From the NCBI GenBank assembly GCA_948567375.1, contig OX419759.1:11004744-11068743 (forward strand): 64,000 nt of DNA, in the 5' to 3' direction. This DNA comes from Lunularia cruciata. Lineage: Eukaryota > Streptophyta > Marchantiopsida > Lunulariales > Lunulariaceae. The position numbers and the translations under genes are program-made. Below, piece by piece: positions 59,471-64,000 of this stretch. Below the pieces are notes generated by a model. It worked only from the letters and a program-made list of their open reading frames with translations, did no database searches and was not told the DNA's origin. How positions within the stretch are numbered: the first letter of the stretch is position 1; each line of letters opens with the position of its first letter.

Positions 59471-60839
59471 TCAGCGTGCCTTGTTGGGTCTCGAATCTAC
59501 ATAAGAAAACTATACCTTAAATAAAAGAATGTACTCATACAAGTTTTATAGGTGACCAAACTAACTTATTATATTCAAATACGTGTAAAAGAATTATTGA
59601 TATGACTCTACCCATAGTGATCCTATAGAGGATAATATTGAAACCCCTAATGCATAAATAACTACATATCCATGTGAAAATAATATGACACCCTTGGAAG
59701 AAGAGTTGGCTCTAAAATAGAGGAACAAGAATTAGAGGAAATTGTTTTGAGTCTTCTGGCCATGACCCATCACTTGAAGAGGGTTTATGGTATCCATGAC
59801 ACCGATTTTGTAGATAAATTTCATAATCATATAGTTCAATTGTGCAATTGGACTTTAAATTCAGTTCTGACTATTGCAAAATTTATGTACAGTGTTCATG
59901 GTAGTGTATAGCTAGACCGCTTTGCCACGTGGAAGATTCTAGCACGGGGAGAGTAAAGTTAAAGCATTTCCAATTCGTAAAAAATTGAAGGAGTATGGAG
60001 AAGAGCAAGAGGAGCAAAAGTGGAGCGCATGGAGAGAAACAAAAGCGAGAGCTAGACTTTTCGAGATCAAAAGCTAGAGAATATTGAGAGCAGGAGCTGA
60101 ACAGAGACATTAGGTAAGTTCAATTGATTGTTTTGTGAACAAATTCTTATGACTTGCTGATTCTTTTTTATTTTATTTTTTTCTGTAAATCCATCAATAA
60201 GTGATTGAGAGCAACATAACTTCTTGTATGCTCACGCTTTGCTCTGTCCTCTTGGATTTGACCTGCTCTTGCTGTGCTATATCCTCTACACCATGCCCCC
60301 TCTGCTCTTAGATTTGACCTGAAACTCTAAATCATGTAACAATTACCCTTGGATTTATTGGAAGGGTTTCAGTGAGATCATGTCACTTTACAAGGCAAGT
60401 TGCTCAAGTAATTGAGCTACATTCTCAAAATAAGAAGGAGAGCCCACTGCACCTTCAGCAATACATCAACCAATTGAGACAGACTTTAAGTTCCTCAACG
60501 AGTTGAGGCGGGTGGAGTATTTCATTTTTTTCTTTTATCTGGAAGAGACTGCTTGTCAAGCTTTTGTCTTCCATCCAATTCCTTACAGGAAATCCACATA
60601 GAAATTATACTTCCCATGTTTGAACCAGTGTGGACCAAGTACGTCAGTATCTCCTAAAGAGAAGGCTTTTGAAGCTTCTGTTTTCCTTGCAAGTCCTAAC
60701 AGGAATTTCACATAAAAACTATAATTCACAGTTTCATACAAAATTCAGAATCCACATGTTTTAACATTACCAAAATGACTGAAATGGTTGGAGTTGTAAC
60801 TCCCAAAATAGTTGACGGAAAGGACAACTCATGAGCCGT
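59471..60839. other. Non-coding stretch
   Basis: No gene recognised. A degenerate roughly 70-bp duplication lies at 60560-60635 and 60668-60745 (AGGAAATCCACATAGAAATT against AGGAATTTCACATAAAAACT). A purine-rich tract at 59995-60110 has no clear role. Confidence 0.4.
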
Positions 60840-61383
60840 TTACCTTCCCTTTCCTCGTAGCATCTGAATCTCCACGATGGGTTCTGGAAGCTGATCTTCT
60901 TCTGAACACCATCTGGGTTTTGGATTGGCTTCTTCTGGAAGCCGATCTTCTTCTGTCAATCTCCTCCATCTGTTTCCTGCGGTTGACAGAAGTTCGATAG
61001 CTTTCGATGGATCGAATGCCCGCTTATGGCTCATGTGGTAGTGTCCATCGAAGTCCAAGGGTATCGCTGAGAAGGCACCGGTAGTCTTCCCAGAGGACTT
61101 TGCGGCAGAAACCACATGCGCCTTTCAAGGTTCGTCGAACATTTGTCCCCGTTGACATCTTTCTACGAAGGGAACAGACTCGTAATTCAGTACCTATGAA
61201 TCTCCATTGAAATGCCTGTACAATTTTGAAGAGAGGACTGCCCATATGGAACTTCTCCGACAGTTCACGGATGTATAGAAGTCGTGGGACCTGGGGTGCC
61301 CGGTTATTGGATGTCCACACATTTTGCCATGTCGCGAGTATTTTCCTTGTGAGAAAGTTATTTTTGACTAGAAGTTCTTTCAC
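60840..61383 (-). CDS. Unidentified minus-strand frames beside the repeat boundary
   Basis: Two overlapping minus-strand frames. 61383-61024 (119 codons) holds FLTRKILATWQNVWTSNNRA and PRLLYIRELSEKFHMGSPLF. 61115-60840 (91 codons) holds SKAIELLSTAGNRWRRLTEE and a short internal repeat, LTEEDRLPEE and CSEEDQLPEP. They could be parts of one spliced gene or two readings of one transcribed stretch. No motif or family is recognised. They lie just left of 61583, where similarity to the window start begins, so the same sequence probably lies left of position 1 as well. Confidence 0.25.
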
Positions 61384-61582
61384 TCTCTGAGCAAGTAGTT
61401 TCGTTCGCAGGAAGGAAGAAAGGTCCTACAAACAGCAGAACCTACAAGAAAACTTACATCGTATTGTATAGACACTGCCACGGATCGATCTGCTCCAAGT
61501 CATACCTGACCACGTGCACCAAAACGGAAGTGTGCTAAACGAAGTTGCAGATTGATCTTCGCTTGCTGTTTCGGCCACTCCA

Positions 61583-64000
61583 CCAAAGCTGGCGGATAAT
61601 TCATCAGCGGGGTTTCAAGATCCTGGAATTGGCTGAGGCAGACAAATGCAGTGAGAACGGCTCCTGATATCTGACGTTGTTGTGATCTTCTCTCAGTCCT
61701 TTACCATCTCCTCAGGAATTCCAGCATCTTCTAAATTTTTCCATCACTATCTCCAATTCATGTTGACTTGATCGGTCACATTCATTCCCGCCATACCACT
61801 ACCCGGGTAGCCCAAATTCCACTGTCTCACTATGATAAGCGATCCATTCATTTCCAGGAGCTTTGTTACAGAGTGAGTAGGTGCCATAAGGATCATGCGG
61901 AGAGGTGCTGGTGCGCTAAATCCTTTCCTGAGTTCAAAACGTTCTGGAGTCCAGTCGCTTACTTACTCACTGCAGCAACTTTTCACAGCTCTTCCCTTCT
62001 TCAACCCCATTTTTCTTTCCCGGCAACGACGGGACACATGAATCCATGTCCCATACTTTCACATGATTTTCGGCCTCCTGCATTGTCCCTCTCAATCTGT
62101 ACACTTCTCGCTTGGCATTTACTTATGCTTCCATCTTTGATTCATTACCCTGAAGCTTGTACATACTTGCGTCTCCCGTTCCACAACTCCACATGCAGAC
62201 TTAGTCTTCTCTGATCCATCAAACAAATGAGTCCCTTGTCCTTCAATCAATCTTCTGGACAAAGTAGGTCTCTGCTTCCACCGGAAAGGAAGACAGATTG
62301 CAAAGGACAGTCCTCATTTCTGTGATGGATCGATCGTTGATGAGGATATCTCCGAGAACTATGGCTGGACCACTCGGCTTCTCAATTACCAGCCCTTGTG
62401 GATTCCACCGGCTGTAAGATCCGCAAGATCCTCCTGTTGAGTGAGAAAATGCAACAGTCGGTCCCACAGACCATTCATGGGGAAGTTGATCTTGACTCTG
62501 TTCCACCATATTTGATGCCCCGGCCAAAGAATGGTGCGGAGTTGAGATCCTAACCGGCATACTTTCGTTCAGGCAAAAAACGATGGTCATATTTATTGAT
62601 TGACTGAACTGAGCTCCTTCTCCACTTGATCCATATCCACCTTGTCTGAATGCAAATGGGTATAAACAGCCACTGAAACCAGTGGATTTCCATAGGAGAA
62701 ACGTCCTGCAAAGTGAAAGGAAATGAAGTTCATTTCCCCGGTGGATCCAGCGTGGACGAGGTAGCCTAGGATCCACTATTCATTCTCAGTGATTGAATAG
62801 TTTGTAATTACTGTACAGAAGTAGCTCAGAAAAGCATCAAGCAACAACATTCAGCTATTGCTACATAAGACTTAAATTCGATGTAAATTTCTACTTGACT
62901 CCACAAAGGCTAAAATAACAGTTGGATACCTGCGCTATGCATAGGGCCAAATTCCTGTAGTCAATTTATATTGCAATGCTTGGCTACGCTACCATTGACC
63001 ATCTGAAGTGTTCTTTAACTTCATCTCTCCAACGAGCAATTGCTCGGAAGAATCATACATCCTTTCTCATCGTGGATCTAAACCTCTCGAGCTCAATGCT
63101 CCGTCTCCCATCCCCGTCGATTCTCGAGTCGTGTAGAATGCCCTCCAGTTTCCATAATGTTTCATACAATCGGCACCATATTACAACTCTTGATAGAGTA
63201 TCTGGTTCCCGCCCGGGAGAATAGCATGCTCTCGATACTCAACGCAGGGTAAGGGAAATTCAATGGAGAGTATATGCCCGTGAATGGATCTCTTAAGTGG
63301 GCCTGGTGCTGATGCAGATGATAAAACCTGAGCAATAATGCGAGTGCAATTTGTGAAGAGATTCATAATATTGAGTTGACGTAAGCTTTTTCCTGTCCGG
63401 TTTCGTCCGTCTATGCTAGATTTGGCTCCCGATGTAGGTTTATGTACAGCACACTCGCTACAAAAGCCAGCAATCCAAGAGGAACGTAAAAGAAAAGGAA
63501 AATAGAAGTAGACGGGGGTGTTATCAGCAAAGCAGCTGACAAAATAGGAAATTCTTGAAGTTCTCTTTTTCCTCTGAAATATGGCATCGATTACCACATG
63601 TACATACTAAAAGTTCTCTTGCATCGGGGGCCGGAAGGAGTATAATCAGTTCAGTGAATGAAATTATAAAAAGCTTCTGAAAAGCTTCTGACACGTTCTA
63701 CGAATTTGAATTCCTTGAATCGGATTAAATACTCACAAACAATACGCTTGTAATCAATTCGTTGCCGATCGCGTACTGAAATTGTATTACGGGATGATGC
63801 ACTCAGTGCACTGGACGTACTCAACGTCTAAGTTCGCTTCAGAGGACTGTATTGTTCAATTGTGGATTCAAGTGCATAGTTCTACCATCATGATTTCCTG
63901 CATCCAATTTGTTGTTCGGGTAAAGTTTATCAGATTTTGGACCTTTCGGAAATGAATGCTTCAACATGTAAAAATAGTGTTGGATTCTTTGAATGATCCA
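61583..64000. repeat. Right copy of the 61,582-bp-spaced direct repeat
   Basis: Matches 1-2418 end to end. The only differences noticed are A61717 and A63709. The copy runs off the window end, so the duplicated unit may extend through the HNL gene again. Confidence 0.97.
62593..63240 (-). CDS. Unidentified spliced gene, 3' exons (right copy)
   Basis: Second copy of the gene proposed at 1011-1658, with predicted exons ending at 63059, at 62954-62930 and at 62705-62593. No difference from the left copy was noticed within these exons. If the tandem duplication is real, the gene exists at least twice. Confidence 0.3.

Noticed and set aside
1-64000. Terminal repeats read as LTRs of a giant element
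   Set aside because: Spacing of 61.6 kb exceeds LTR elements, there are no TG/CA ends with PBS or PPT next to the repeats, and the repeat carries exon-like sequence.
1-64000. tRNA or rRNA genes
   Set aside because: I looked for GTTCGAATC-type B boxes and rRNA-like stretches. A few partial matches (for example near 16803) lacked any cloverleaf.

Overview
The window looks like nuclear DNA from a land plant. It has spliced genes with GT/AG introns, low gene density, AT-rich intergenic DNA, nested Ty3/gypsy retrotransposons and one very large NLR immune-receptor gene. The receptor has an alpha/beta-hydrolase N-terminus in place of TIR, CC or RPW8. That hydrolase-NB-ARC-LRR (HNL) architecture is, to my knowledge, characteristic of bryophytes, classically liverworts, so a liverwort or other early-diverging land plant is the best guess. 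This is an inference from one gene.

Layout. Positions 1-2418 and 61583-64000 are copies of the same sequence, 61,582 bp apart, with no indel and two substitutions noticed. The window therefore spans one full period of a very recent tandem duplication, or of an assembly duplication. The repeated part carries pieces of an unidentified minus-strand gene. Positions 2419-4070 hold nothing recognisable. A decayed LRR remnant (4075-4260) and a 120-bp direct repeat precede the 3' end of the HNL gene, which runs on the minus strand from 14023 to 4886. Six coding exons can be placed: a membrane-anchor exon, two hydrolase exons, NB-ARC, a linker, and a 4-kb LRR exon. The LRR exon is built from 27 near-identical 144-bp units, each encoding two 24-residue LRRs, and is broken by one 1-bp frameshift.

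From about 14.5 to 19.4 kb I see no convincing gene. From 19.4 to 53.2 kb the DNA is transposon-derived. A truncated plus-strand Ty3/gypsy copy lies at 19426-21900. An unclassified multi-copy repeat, here called R, lies at about 23009-28668 and 48317-53155. A minus-strand Ty3/gypsy element (28669-43521) is inserted into one R copy with an apparent 5-bp target duplication. A second Ty3/gypsy element (32806-38445) is nested inside that one. All are old: pol is broken by stops and frameshifts.

From 43.7 to 59.5 kb there are two diverged copies, A1 and A2, of a segment carrying an unidentified minus-strand gene. It has a hydrophobic exon and a perfectly length-conserved 122-nt exon. A1 has lost about 2.1 kb that A2 keeps, including an exon for a small secreted peptide. 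From 59.5 to 61.6 kb there is only an unidentified minus-strand ORF pair before the second copy of the left end begins.

How the parts relate: the only gene whose role can be inferred is the HNL receptor. Its modular LRR array, frameshift and decayed tail suggest rapid birth and loss of LRR modules. The surrounding transposon nests and segmental duplications are typical of NLR-bearing regions.
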